Shown here in pieces: positions 44,275 through 53,728 of a stretch of 64,000 nt of DNA. The position numbers and the translations under genes were made by a program. How positions within the stretch are numbered: position 1 is the first letter of the stretch; each line of letters starts with the position of its first letter. Source of the stretch: Ascoidea rubescens DSM 1968 (taxonomy: Eukaryota > Ascomycota > Saccharomycetes > Ascoideales > Ascoideaceae); contig NW_017962927.1 of the NCBI RefSeq assembly GCF_001661345.1, positions 124,001 to 188,000 on the forward strand, read 5' to 3'. A model generated the notes under the pieces. That model saw nothing but the letters and a program-made list of their open reading frames with translations, was not told the origin of the DNA and made no database searches.

Positions 44275-45021
44275 ATGATTACGAAAAGTAAAAATGATTT
44301 GAAGGGTGGCAGATCTGGTAAATATTTTATAAATTCATCAAATAGTCTAGATAACAAAAATAGAAATTATAATGATATAATTTTGTATACGTTACTTCTT
44401 ACTGGGTCATTAATTGGAAGCCGAAAAATATATGGCAAATACTTCAAGAGAATTAGTAGCTGCCATGATATTCCTCAAAAGTATTTCCATAAGAGGTTTT
44501 TATCAGGAAAAGTAACATCGGTTGGAGATGGAGATAATTTTCATTTTTTTCATACGCCAGGTGGTATCATAGGTGGATGGTATTGGTTGAGATTTCCTGG
44601 AACAAATCGAAAAGAATTAAAAAATGAAACATTGCATATTAGATTATGTGGTGTTGATGCGCCAGAAAGATCACATTTTGGTAAACCAAGCCAGCCATTT
44701 TCAGATGAAAGTTTAAATTGGTTGAGAAATTATATATTGAACAAAAAAATCTGGATCAAACCCTTGAGAATCGACATGTATAATAGAGTTGTCAGTAAGG
44801 TTATAATTAAGAAATTTGGGTTTTTTAATAAAGACGTGAGTGAGGAAATGATCAAAAATGGGATTGGAATAGTTTATGAAGGTAAAACAAGTGCAGAATT
44901 CGATAACAAGAAAGAGATGTATGAAAAACACCAGGAAAACGCCAAAAAGAAGAAACTTGGACTTTGGGGAGTAAAGGGCAAAACTATGACACCAGGTCAA
45001 TATAAAAAGATTTACAGATAG
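44275..45021 (+). CDS. LCL3: Lcl3, mitochondrial membrane protein with a thermonuclease (SNase) domain
   Basis: The protein has 248 residues from the ATG at 44275, against 274 in S. cerevisiae. A hydrophobic anchor lies at about 30-48 (DIILYTLLLTGSLIG). The SNase fold follows (about 75-235): SVGDGDNFHFF with metal-binding Asp, LHIRLCGVDAPERSHFG with the catalytic Arg, Asp and Glu positions, and IDMYNRVVSKV with the second Arg position. The protein ends in KKKLGLWGVKGKTMTPGQYKK, typical of Lcl3. The catalytic set looks complete. The family is annotated as a mitochondrial, calcium-dependent endonuclease-like protein; the S. cerevisiae name refers to long chronological lifespan. The tandem neighbour upstream is the FMP52 relic, also a mitochondrial membrane gene. 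Confidence 0.92.
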   Translation: MITKSKNDLKGGRSGKYFINSSNSLDNKNRNYNDIILYTLLLTGSLIGSRKIYGKYFKRISSCHDIPQKYFHKRFLSGKVTSVGDGDNFHFFHTPGGIIGGWYWLRFPGTNRKELKNETLHIRLCGVDAPERSHFGKPSQPFSDESLNWLRNYILNKKIWIKPLRIDMYNRVVSKVIIKKFGFFNKDVSEEMIKNGIGIVYEGKTSAEFDNKKEMYEKHQENAKKKKLGLWGVKGKTMTPGQYKKIYR

Positions 45022-46252
45022 TTGCTCAGTTCAAAAAAAACTTTTCAAATCTCTCATCTTATCAGCAATTTGGAGCTTCTGGCGTGGCACATTATAGGCA
45101 CGTGAAGTACTATTACTAAGAAATTATGCTATAAAGTCATGTGATGTGTTGGTGGCCCTGTTTTTGGATCGATCAATCGCTTTTGATGGCGGGTTTTTGT
45201 TTACTTTTTGGAACTCTATTTGCGCATTTCTCAGTCCTCACGCGTACATGCCAGACCGTGGTGGAGTCGAAAAGCGGGACAATCCCCTCAAGACAATATA
45301 TATAACAGCAATCATCTATCAAAGGATTCAGGAGTGTGAAAGAGTGGCAATTTGTCAAATTCTTTCCTTTTTACGCCTGAAAAACCAGTATTTTTGGCAT
45401 CAATAATTTTTTCCTCTCTGTTCTTTTTGTCAACGGTAATTCTTGAAATCAGTAGCATTTCATAGAATATAATAATGGAGGTGCTTCTGGTTTTCTTTGT
45501 TGTCAATTTGAGTGAATCAGCGATATCCAACGGTTCTAGAAAGACACTATCTTGTGAAAAACTGGGTGGGTTGCGGTTGCTTTCCAGCTGAGTATTCCCC
45601 TCCAGGAAAATAAGAAAAGGAACACTTTCTCTTTAGGGATGATAGTCTGGGACAGACTTCCCTCTGGTCGGAAGCAATTATTCATGTACCTGTCCTCGGA
45701 TTACATAAGAAAACTGTTTCACCACTGTGCTGAAGTGGTTCCCGATTAATTAGCACCCACCTAGGGGTTGTTTTTGAGACCACCACCAGCGAAAGGCTGA
45801 CACTCGATGGGTTCTGGAGCTGATGCACGACAGCACTGAGATAGAAACCAAAAAAAAATCCTTTTTCCCAAGCTTCGATTTTCTGTTATGCTCATCATCT
45901 CCTAACATATCCAGCTATCTCACTCGTTGAATATTGGTCTACCTGCCTAATCCAGCAATGTTGGTGAGGTGCTTTTCAGAGAATCTTCAAGCAACTCTTT
46001 CTTCATCCAATAGTCTTTCTTTTTTTTTTTGGATCCCAAGTTGTGAGGTGCAATATTTTCTTAATGTTTTATTATATGTCTCTGTTTCAAGAACAATATA
46101 AATATAAGGATTTTTTCTTTCGTTTTTCTATTCTCTTAAACCATTTCTCTACATTAAATTAGACAATCAACAATTCTAGCTATTATAATCTCTAGTCATC
46201 TCATCAATTAACTTATCGATCCACAAACTACTCTTATCACAACAATTTCAAA
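45022..46252. promoter_or_regulatory. 1.2-kb upstream region of the small presequence gene
   Basis: The region holds a CACGTG box at 45099-45104 and two stress-response-type CCCCT boxes (45597-45601 plus; 45763-45767 minus). A hairpin with GGGA/TCCC and GTCTG/CAGAC stems spans 45636-45662, and a strong TATAAATA box lies at 46097-46104, about 155 bp before the ATG at 46253. The pyrimidine-rich stretch after the TATA box and the AAA before the ATG are typical of highly expressed yeast genes. The 86-codon frame at 45146-45406 has no supporting features. Confidence 0.55.
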
Positions 46253-46426
46253 ATGGTTCCAACTACATTAACTTCATCCACCTTGAAAGCTATTGCTTCT
46301 GCTTTACCAAGATACTCCTCTGTTGCATTGCTAAATGGTGCCAGGCGTCAATTTATCTCTATCAAACAAACTGATCATTGGGCTGATGTTTACGAAGAAT
46401 ACAATGTTGATTCTAATTTCAATTAA
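46253..46426 (+). CDS. Small protein with mitochondrial-type presequence (57 residues)
   Basis: The ORF codes 57 residues beginning MVPTTLTSSTLKAIASALPR and ending in TAA at 46424. The first 33 residues have no acidic residue, are rich in Ser/Thr/Ala/Leu with Lys and Arg, and end in ARRQF before ISIKQ. That fits a matrix-processing-peptidase R-2/R-3 site, so cleavage would leave a roughly 22-residue acidic peptide containing DHWADVYEEYNVD. Support for a real gene: a TATAAATA box and pyrimidine tract upstream, favourable ATG context, Leu/Ser/Thr codons of highly expressed type (TTG, GCT, ACT, TCT), and flanking gaps of about 1.2 kb that would otherwise be empty. I cannot name a homologue. Small respiratory-chain-associated or stress-induced mitochondrial proteins are the obvious comparison (inference). 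Confidence 0.6.
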   Translation: MVPTTLTSSTLKAIASALPRYSSVALLNGARRQFISIKQTDHWADVYEEYNVDSNFN

Positions 46427-47663
46427 GCTTGCTCTTTGGCAACTAGGAATTCCAAAATTATAAAAATTCTATAAAAATTCTATAAAAAATCCTTTGAAAA
46501 GTCCTAAAAAAATTATAAAAATCCTCAAAAATCCTAAAAAAATTATAAACTCTCAAGTAAAACCTCAAAAAAGTAACCTTTTAATTATCATATAATAACA
46601 GACTTTAGAAATTAAATTATCTAAAATACTCAATAATTACCAATATGGATTATGGCCTGGTTTTAAATTAGTGTGCATTATTTTTCGTTAACATCATTTG
46701 CTCTTCAATTCTTTGTTTTTTTTTACTATGCTGTTTTCTTAAAAAACGACCAGGGTTTTATTTCTTCATCACTATATAATATTATTTTTCTTTTAGTTTT
46801 TTTTTGTTTCTACATCCACAAGCCTTAATGCCTGGATTATGATCTGTTATGACTTGAAATACATATATCACACTTATTATTCCGTTTAAATTTGCTTTAA
46901 TTGTAAAACTAGAAAATAAATAGTCCAATAACATGATATCCCTTGATAAATCCATTCAGCCAGTTTCCAACGGTGTACTTTTGGCTCTACCAATAGGCGT
47001 CCTGCCAGGTCGGACTTCCCAAATTTAGTAATTTTACTGCATAGCAACAGCCAATTTATTTGACAGCTCCCGTTTTTATTCCAAAAATTCCGTTTCTCTT
47101 CAGAAGCTGGAAAAAACAGTCAAATTTCACGGTTTTTCGCAGTTTGTTTTAGACTCGAAAACATTACACGTGTGCCAAGGCTGAATCTGTGGCTAGTTTG
47201 CTTCCGCGGATACCATGGAGTGGGCCGCGGAAAGTTGTACAATCTTTATCTCTACGTTTTATACCTGATACCTGTTCTGAATATTGTGTTTCGATGTTTA
47301 GTCTTTAAGAGCACCAAATCAATAGAAACGATAAAAAACTCTTAAAATGTCTAATATTTTCTTGTTAAAATCAGTAATCAATATGGGTGATGTTTTAATA
47401 TAAATATTTTGGTTTTTTGTCTTTTTTATGATTACTTTTTTGCTTAACACTTAGCATTCTGTTGGTTATATTAGACTTGCCGACTGTTGTAGGATTTCAG
47501 AAAAAGCAGTACCCGTTATGGTAGTATATTAAAACGGAATTACCATAAATAGCAACAATTAATGTAGCAACAAACAAAAGAGGCAATTCTTTGAATTGGA
47601 AAAAAAAGCTGAAATCTTTTGGAGGAAATCAAAAGAAAAGACATTGATTCAAGAGGAGTTCAA
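46427..47663. promoter_or_regulatory. 1.2-kb region between the small gene and CWC22
   Basis: Positions 46440-46560 are a 3' UTR-like series of AAAATTCTATAA- and CCTAAAAAAATTATAA-type repeats. Further on are a CACGTG box at 47167-47172 and an inverted repeat TTCCGCGG / CCGCGGAA at 47202-47209 and 47225-47232. The left arm contains TCCGCGGA, the pleiotropic-drug-response element consensus. A frame of 18 codons at 47347 is ignored. No further gene is seen. Confidence 0.5.
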
Positions 47664-50612
47664 ATGGAAGAGACAGCAAAGGGAAATGGGCCTACCACAG
47701 ATGCTGCTGAGATCAATGTGCTGGAGCCTATTAGCAATGATAGAGGCGCTGACCACCAACCCAACAAAGACAGGGACCAGTTAGTACAGCAGAGAGAGGC
47801 ATTGAGGAGACAATACAATCAGTTAATCTATTCTAGGAGATTTGTACCTTCTATCAAACTCAACTCAATAAAATTGAAGATAGATCAGCTTGATTTGGCG
47901 TTGGATCCTGAATCTAATAGATTGTTGAATTTACAGTTTTCAAAGAGTTATCAGCGATCGAAATGGATTGAAGATGAAAAAAAGTTACACAATTTATTAA
48001 ACAAGATTAATTTTAACAATTTTAACGAAATTTTATATCCTTTGATTAATGATTTAAACTTGATTAAATTGAAGGGGTTATTTGTGGATATATTAATAAA
48101 AAATCAAATAAATTCAAATTTTTTCACCAAAATATATTCATATCTTGTATCAATAATAAACTGTAAGATTCCATCGATTGGTAATTTATTGATATCAAGG
48201 TTGATAATTAATTTTCGGAAATTTTTCATTAAAGACGACAAGTTCAAAGTTATATCAATAATAAAGTTTCTAAGTGAATTGTTTAATTTTCAAATTGTTA
48301 ATGAGGTTTTAATTTATCAAATATTATCATTGTTAATCAATGACAATTTGGATAATTTATCAAATGATTCGATAGAGATATCGATCAATTTAATTAAAGA
48401 AATTGGAAACTATTTGGTTTATAAAGATATTAAAATGTTAAACTACTTTTTAAAAAAATTAAGAATCATTTTATTAATGTATTCAACTGGATCAACCAAG
48501 GATAATATTTATAATATTAACTTGAATAATAATAAGGATAAAAGAGATCAAAAGGGCAATGGAAATAATAGTTTCAAATTGAGTGGAAAAAATCAATATT
48601 TAATTGAAGAATTGTTTCAAATTCGAAAGGATAATTTTTCCAAATTTCGCAGGTTTCCCAAAGAATTAGGTGTTTATAACGAAAACAGTAATTCTAATGG
48701 CGATGAGAATAATAATTTGATAATAATTGATGAAAGTGAACAAATTTGTCATTTAATAAATTTAGATGATAAGAATTTAAAGAATGAAATGGAGCTAAAT
48801 TATTTCGAATTTGATGAAAAGTACAAAGAAAACGAAGACTATTATGAAGAATTTAAAAGCGAAGTATTGGATGATTTAGGGTTACCTGATGAGAAAATAG
48901 AAGAAGAAAGCGATGAAAAGGAAGAAAAGAATGAAAAAGAAGATCAAGATAATATCAGTGATAATGAAGATGAAAAACAAAAACAAAAAGAAAAAGAAAA
49001 AGAAATTGAAGTTAAAGATGAAGGAAAATTTGAGGATTTGACCGAAAATGAAAGATTAAGATTTCAAAAAGATGTTTATCTTACAGTGAAGGCCTCGATA
49101 ACTGGGGATGAAGCTGTCCATAAGATGAATAAATTAATTAACAAGTATATTTATGAGCTTTACCATGAGCAGGGACATGAAAAGAGTAATAAAATAAACA
49201 ATGGGAATTACTATAATTATAATGGTAGTAATAATCGATTTTATGAACGGAATTCCAATTCCAATTTTAATTCTAACAATAATAACCGATATGGGAATAT
49301 TGATAAAGAATTCAAGGAAGAAGGATTTAATTTATTTGTTTATAATGGTATTGATATAATCATCAAAACATGTGGGCAAGAAAAGACATATGATAAATAT
49401 TTTGGGAACATTTTGGAGAAGTTTATTGAATTACGAAATTATAGAAATGAGGAAATATTTTTAAAAGTGGTTAAAGAGAATTTGATTGATAAGATTGACG
49501 AAGATTCTTTAAATGATAATGGAAGTATTAATAATAATTATTTGAAAAATGTTGGAAAACTAATTGGACATTTGATTAGTTTTAATATAATCAAATGGGA
49601 AAATTTTTTTTTGATGATTGAAATCAACGATAAATTAAATGAGAGTTTGAAGAGAATATTTATTCGGTTTTTGTTCGAAGAGATAGTTGAGGAGATTGGG
49701 GTTAAAGTGTTGAAAGAACGGTTGGACGAAGAAGAATTGAGACCATATATAACTGGGTTATTTCCTAGCTTTAAGTATAAAAAGGAGGATATAGTGAAAA
49801 TGGAAGATAAAAGAAACCAGTTTAGAAGGAAAGAAAGAAAAGATAAAGTTGAAGAGAAAGAAGAGAAGGAAAAAAAGGAAGAAAATAGTAGTGAAGAGGA
49901 AGATGGTGAGGAAGATGGTGAGGAAGAGGAAGAAGATGAGGAAGAGAAATTAATCAGAAGATTGACATTTTGTATCAATTATTTTACAGCAATTGGATTG
50001 GGTGTATTGACAGAAAACATGAGAGAGGAATTAGATGAGGCTCAATTGAGACGAGAAAAAGAAAGAGAGCTACAAGAACAGGAAGAGGGATGTGAAAATG
50101 GTAATAGTCAAAGCGAAGGTGAGAGTCAGAATGAAAGTGATAAGAATAGCAATAGTGATAGTGATAGTGATAGTGATAGCGATGGTGATAGCGATGGTGA
50201 TAGCGATGGTGATAGTGACGATTTTGGAGTAAGCATGAGTGAAAACGAGAGTGATTATGACAGAAGAAGACACGAAAGAAGAAGCAGTGACAGTGGTAGC
50301 GAAGCTGAAAGAAAAAAGTGGAACCCCAGAGGTAGATCGAGAAATCGAGATGATGTTGGACCAGGTCGAGAGCGAAGTGCGAGAATTTACCAGCAGCAGA
50401 ACCAAAGCAGATCAGTGTTGCAGCGAAGATCCAGGTCGCCATTGCAAAGAGACCCCTCAAGAAGAAGTTACTCCAGGAGAAGAAGCTATTCCAGAGGAAG
50501 AAGCAGCAACCGACGTGTGTACCGAGCTCCTCCCACACAGCCCAGGGCATTTCGGCAGCGAGAGCACCGAGATAGACGCTCCATGTCGCGTTCCTGGTCA
50601 CGCAGCCCCTGA
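47664..50612 (+). CDS. CWC22: Spliceosome factor Cwc22 (MIF4G and MA3 domains, RS-rich tail)
   Basis: The protein has 982 residues from the ATG at 47664; the frame extends to a TTG at 47619. The MIF4G repeat lies at about 85-350 (ending near FQIRKDNFSKF). An acidic Glu/Lys/Asp spacer follows. The MA3 domain spans about 465-760, starting RFQKDVYLTVKASITGDEAVHKM and closing CINYFTAIGLGVLTENMREEL, with low-complexity inserts. The tail has an acidic Ser-Asp/Gly-Asp repeat and then many Arg-Ser dipeptides ending SMSRSWSRSP. S. cerevisiae Cwc22 (577) has a similar but shorter tail. Cwc22 is needed for Prp2-driven spliceosome activation in the nucleus. The window carries at least four introns in three other genes, so splicing is in use here. 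Confidence 0.92.
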   Translation: MEETAKGNGPTTDAAEINVLEPISNDRGADHQPNKDRDQLVQQREALRRQYNQLIYSRRFVPSIKLNSIKLKIDQLDLALDPESNRLLNLQFSKSYQRSKWIEDEKKLHNLLNKINFNNFNEILYPLINDLNLIKLKGLFVDILIKNQINSNFFTKIYSYLVSIINCKIPSIGNLLISRLIINFRKFFIKDDKFKVISIIKFLSELFNFQIVNEVLIYQILSLLINDNLDNLSNDSIEISINLIKEIGNYLVYKDIKMLNYFLKKLRIILLMYSTGSTKDNIYNINLNNNKDKRDQKGNGNNSFKLSGKNQYLIEELFQIRKDNFSKFRRFPKELGVYNENSNSNGDENNNLIIIDESEQICHLINLDDKNLKNEMELNYFEFDEKYKENEDYYEEFKSEVLDDLGLPDEKIEEESDEKEEKNEKEDQDNISDNEDEKQKQKEKEKEIEVKDEGKFEDLTENERLRFQKDVYLTVKASITGDEAVHKMNKLINKYIYELYHEQGHEKSNKINNGNYYNYNGSNNRFYERNSNSNFNSNNNNRYGNIDKEFKEEGFNLFVYNGIDIIIKTCGQEKTYDKYFGNILEKFIELRNYRNEEIFLKVVKENLIDKIDEDSLNDNGSINNNYLKNVGKLIGHLISFNIIKWENFFLMIEINDKLNESLKRIFIRFLFEEIVEEIGVKVLKERLDEEELRPYITGLFPSFKYKKEDIVKMEDKRNQFRRKERKDKVEEKEEKEKKEENSSEEEDGEEDGEEEEEDEEEKLIRRLTFCINYFTAIGLGVLTENMREELDEAQLRREKERELQEQEEGCENGNSQSEGESQNESDKNSNSDSDSDSDSDGDSDGDSDGDSDDFGVSMSENESDYDRRRHERRSSDSGSEAERKKWNPRGRSRNRDDVGPGRERSARIYQQQNQSRSVLQRRSRSPLQRDPSRRSYSRRRSYSRGRSSNRRVYRAPPTQPRAFRQREHRDRRSMSRSWSRSP

Positions 50613-50950
50613 AAACATTTTGAAAACATTTTGAAAACATCTATAGCAGCACAAGCAGCACAGAACGCACGTGAAATTCAGCAGCACGTGCCCACGTGGA
50701 AAGAGATTTCCGCACCCATGGGTTTCCACAGATTTCCGTTTTAAGTCACGTGCATCGTGCGTGGGGAGATTTTGGTGTTTGTGCTTCTGAGCTCTTGCTG
50801 TTGCTTCTTCTTCCTCTGCTTCCTCTGCTTCCTTTGCTTCCTTTGCTTCTTCTGCTTGCTCTCCACTGACTGCTAGGTGCCCACTGTCTGCTCCTGATAA
50901 CTCTTGTTCTTCCTTCTGCTCGTCTTCATCTGCTTCCTCATCCACTCTCA
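50613..50950. promoter_or_regulatory. SDS23 promoter with four CACGTG boxes
   Basis: CACGTG occurs at 50668-50673, 50685-50690, 50693-50698 and 50747-50752. The third and fourth flank a palindrome-like CCCATGGG at 50715-50722. Such density suggests binding by a Cbf1- or Pho4-type factor. From 50800 to 50940 the sequence is pyrimidine-rich with CTTCCTCTG-type repeats. Confidence 0.7.
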
Positions 50951-52711
50951 ATGTCGCAACCCTTCAAGACTACTCCCAGCTCGTCAGCAAATTCCTCTCG
51001 AAAGCCATCTGTTGTTGATATCCACAGGTCTTCTAACATCGACGCCTTTGATGACAATGCTTTAATCAGCGATGACAATTCTTCCATCTCCAGCTACTCA
51101 AACATCCATCCCCATTCTCATTCCCACTCTCATTCCCACACTCCCTCCATTACTCATCCCCAAAGATTTCACAAACACAATCACCCCAACTTGACATCCA
51201 CAACAACCTCTCCTTCAATTACAACCAACCCCCAGCAATCTAATAGCCACACCAGCGTCAATGCCAACAATATCACACATCACTCCTTCCATCTTCATTC
51301 AAGAGATTGGCAAGACGTTAAACTCACCTCTTTAATTGAAAAGGCTAAACTAATCTTTATTCAATCTGATATCTCTGTCGAAGATGCTTTCAAAACTCTA
51401 ATCTCTCACAATTTAACCTCATTGCCTGTCGAATCCTTTAAAGACGACATTAACTGCACTACTTTTGACTACACTGATTTAAATAACTATTTATTAGTCG
51501 TCTTGGGCAAATTAAAATTCACTCAATCAGATATCGACCAAATTAATTTGAACAACAAATTCAACTCTCAAAATCACATTACCGACTTCATTACAATGGA
51601 TATAATCAAACAAGCTCAAAGAGGTGACCAAATCCCAATCAAATACGTCTGCCAACTATCTCCTAAAAACCCCTTTATAAAATTAAATGAAGACACTCAA
51701 ACTCTTTCTGATGTAGTTGAAGTATTAGGCTCCGGTGTTCATAGAGTAGCAATAGTAAATTCAGATCCAAAAAACCCAAGGATAACTGGTATTCTATCTC
51801 AAAGAAGACTAATCAAATACTTGTTTGACAATTCAAAACACTTTCCATCGTTGGAAACCCTTTGGTCGATGACTCTAAACGAATTGAACATTGGCTCAAA
51901 CTTTGTTATATCTATTTATGGCGACCAACCTTTAATCGACGCTTTAATTAAAATGAACTCTGACAAAATCTCCTCAATAGCCGTTGTTGATAGAAACAAC
52001 AATCTTCTAGGTAACATCTCTGTAACTGATGTCAAACACGTAACAATGGGCTCTCAAACAAGATTACTATACAAGTCTTGTCTACATTTCATCTCAGTTA
52101 TCCTCAATTCAAGAGGTTTGGAAGATGGTAAGGACTCGTACCCAGTTTTCCATGTAAATAAATCAACCTCCTTTGGCAGAACTATTGCCAAATTGGTAGC
52201 AACAAAAGCTCATCGTCTCTGGATTGTTCAACCAAAAACTCACTCGCCTTCCTTCTCATCCTCCTCTTCCGTTACTGCTCAAAACACTATAATAAACTCA
52301 TCTTTATCCTCTCCAATTCCAATTAAACCTTCATCTGCTAGCTCAAAATCACCAACTCCCTCTCCTTCTTCTACTCCAAACCCAGTCTTAATTTCAACTC
52401 AACAAACAACAACAACCACAGCACCTTCCTCTGCTTCCTCTTCTTCAACCACACCTTCAACTCCAACAGCGCTAAAAGTCCCAATCATCAATACCGAATA
52501 TGAGGGCAAATCTGGTAAATTAATCGGTGTCGTCTCTGTAACAGATATCCTTGGTTTATTAGCTAGAGTCTCCTCAAATAAATTCATCGATCCGACTGCT
52601 GCTAGAAGACAAAGAAGAAGGTCCTCAAGTAGCGTTAGTGCAAGATCTTTAAACCAAACAAGAGAAAGCTTTCGATTAGACTCTTTTAAGAAAGATGATC
52701 AATTACAATAA
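50951..52711 (+). CDS. SDS23: CBS-domain protein Sds23/Sds24
   Basis: The protein has 586 residues. A Ser/His-rich N-terminus (with a run of His-Ser pairs around 52-62) leads into four CBS repeats. The first begins DWQDVKLTSLIEKAKL near residue 118; others are at QRGDQIPIKYVCQLSPKNPF and SVTDVKHVTMGSQ, and a split fourth ends LIGVVSVTDILGLLARV near 540. A Ser/Thr/Pro insert of about 90 residues separates the halves of the last CBS unit, as usual in this family. The tail has RRQRRRSSSSVSARS, a likely phosphorylated basic stretch. Fission-yeast Sds23 inhibits PP2A-type and PP4 phosphatases and links nutrient state to mitosis; budding-yeast Sds23/24 act in cell separation and glucose response. 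S. cerevisiae has two copies; only one is seen here. Confidence 0.93.
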   Translation: MSQPFKTTPSSSANSSRKPSVVDIHRSSNIDAFDDNALISDDNSSISSYSNIHPHSHSHSHSHTPSITHPQRFHKHNHPNLTSTTTSPSITTNPQQSNSHTSVNANNITHHSFHLHSRDWQDVKLTSLIEKAKLIFIQSDISVEDAFKTLISHNLTSLPVESFKDDINCTTFDYTDLNNYLLVVLGKLKFTQSDIDQINLNNKFNSQNHITDFITMDIIKQAQRGDQIPIKYVCQLSPKNPFIKLNEDTQTLSDVVEVLGSGVHRVAIVNSDPKNPRITGILSQRRLIKYLFDNSKHFPSLETLWSMTLNELNIGSNFVISIYGDQPLIDALIKMNSDKISSIAVVDRNNNLLGNISVTDVKHVTMGSQTRLLYKSCLHFISVILNSRGLEDGKDSYPVFHVNKSTSFGRTIAKLVATKAHRLWIVQPKTHSPSFSSSSSVTAQNTIINSSLSSPIPIKPSSASSKSPTPSPSSTPNPVLISTQQTTTTTAPSSASSSSTTPSTPTALKVPIINTEYEGKSGKLIGVVSVTDILGLLARVSSNKFIDPTAARRQRRRSSSSVSARSLNQTRESFRLDSFKKDDQLQ

Positions 52712-53728
52712 CCATAATTCTTTTATTATTATTTTATTATCTAATATTGAAATATTTTTTTTGTGTTTTTTTTTTTGTGTTTTTTTTTTCTCAATAGTCC
52801 TGTAAATTTAACAATTCATACTATCAAGTAATGTTTTTTAAAACTGCTGGTTTTTATATATTTAATTTAATTTAATTTTTTTTATTTTTATTTTTATTGT
52901 TCACATAAATTTTCAAAATTAGAAAATTAGATTAACTTTCAAAAGAAAAAAATAAAAAAAAGATAAAAAAATTTAAAAAAATTTAAAAACAAATTAAAAA
53001 ACAAGAAAGGAAATCATTTCAAAGTATTAAAATCAAAATATTTTTTTTTTTAATTTTTGATTCAATTTTTCATTTCATTTTTGATTTTATTAATTTTATT
53101 GTTATTTTTTTATACGTTTGATCATTTTATTTTGTTTTGTTGATGGGTCATCTTTTTTTTATGCTGCTTATTTGGAATTGAATTTCTATTTAAAACCTAA
53201 TTATCACTTATGAGATTTGTTTTCTTTTACAATTATCATTTTAGAATGAATTGTTTAATGTTTCTATGTTTTTTTTTATTTTGCCATTATTTTATTGATT
53301 AAACCTCTAAATTTATTTGGTGCTTTAAATTAAACTGAATAAGACGATTTTATTACTGAAGTGTTTTAATCTGTACTTAATTATAATTAATTTATAATTA
53401 AGGTATAATTAATTTTTAATTTTTTATTTTTTTTATTTTTTATTTTTTATTTTTTATTTTTTATTTTTTATTTTTTATTTTTATTCTGTGTCCATTTTTC
53501 GGTATTCAAACAGTTATTTCTTCAGCTAATACTATTTTTTAATTTTTTTCATCCAAGACCTAGTTTCTTAATAACTCAACTGACTGCTCCATTACACACA
53601 TTCATTTTGTCCTTATCTCTCATTCATTTTATCAATTATTCCTATAGCAGACCTAAAATAAAAACATGATCAGCATCAACAATATATAGTATATAAACCA
53701 AACATAATATATAATACGATTCTGAAAG
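52712..53728. other. 1-kb A+T-rich gap between convergent SDS23 and the mannosyltransferase gene
   Basis: The sequence is nearly pure A/T, including T-runs near 52755-52790 and an ATTTTTT heptamer array at 53418-53480. Both 3' UTRs must lie here. No gene is visible. Confidence 0.5.
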
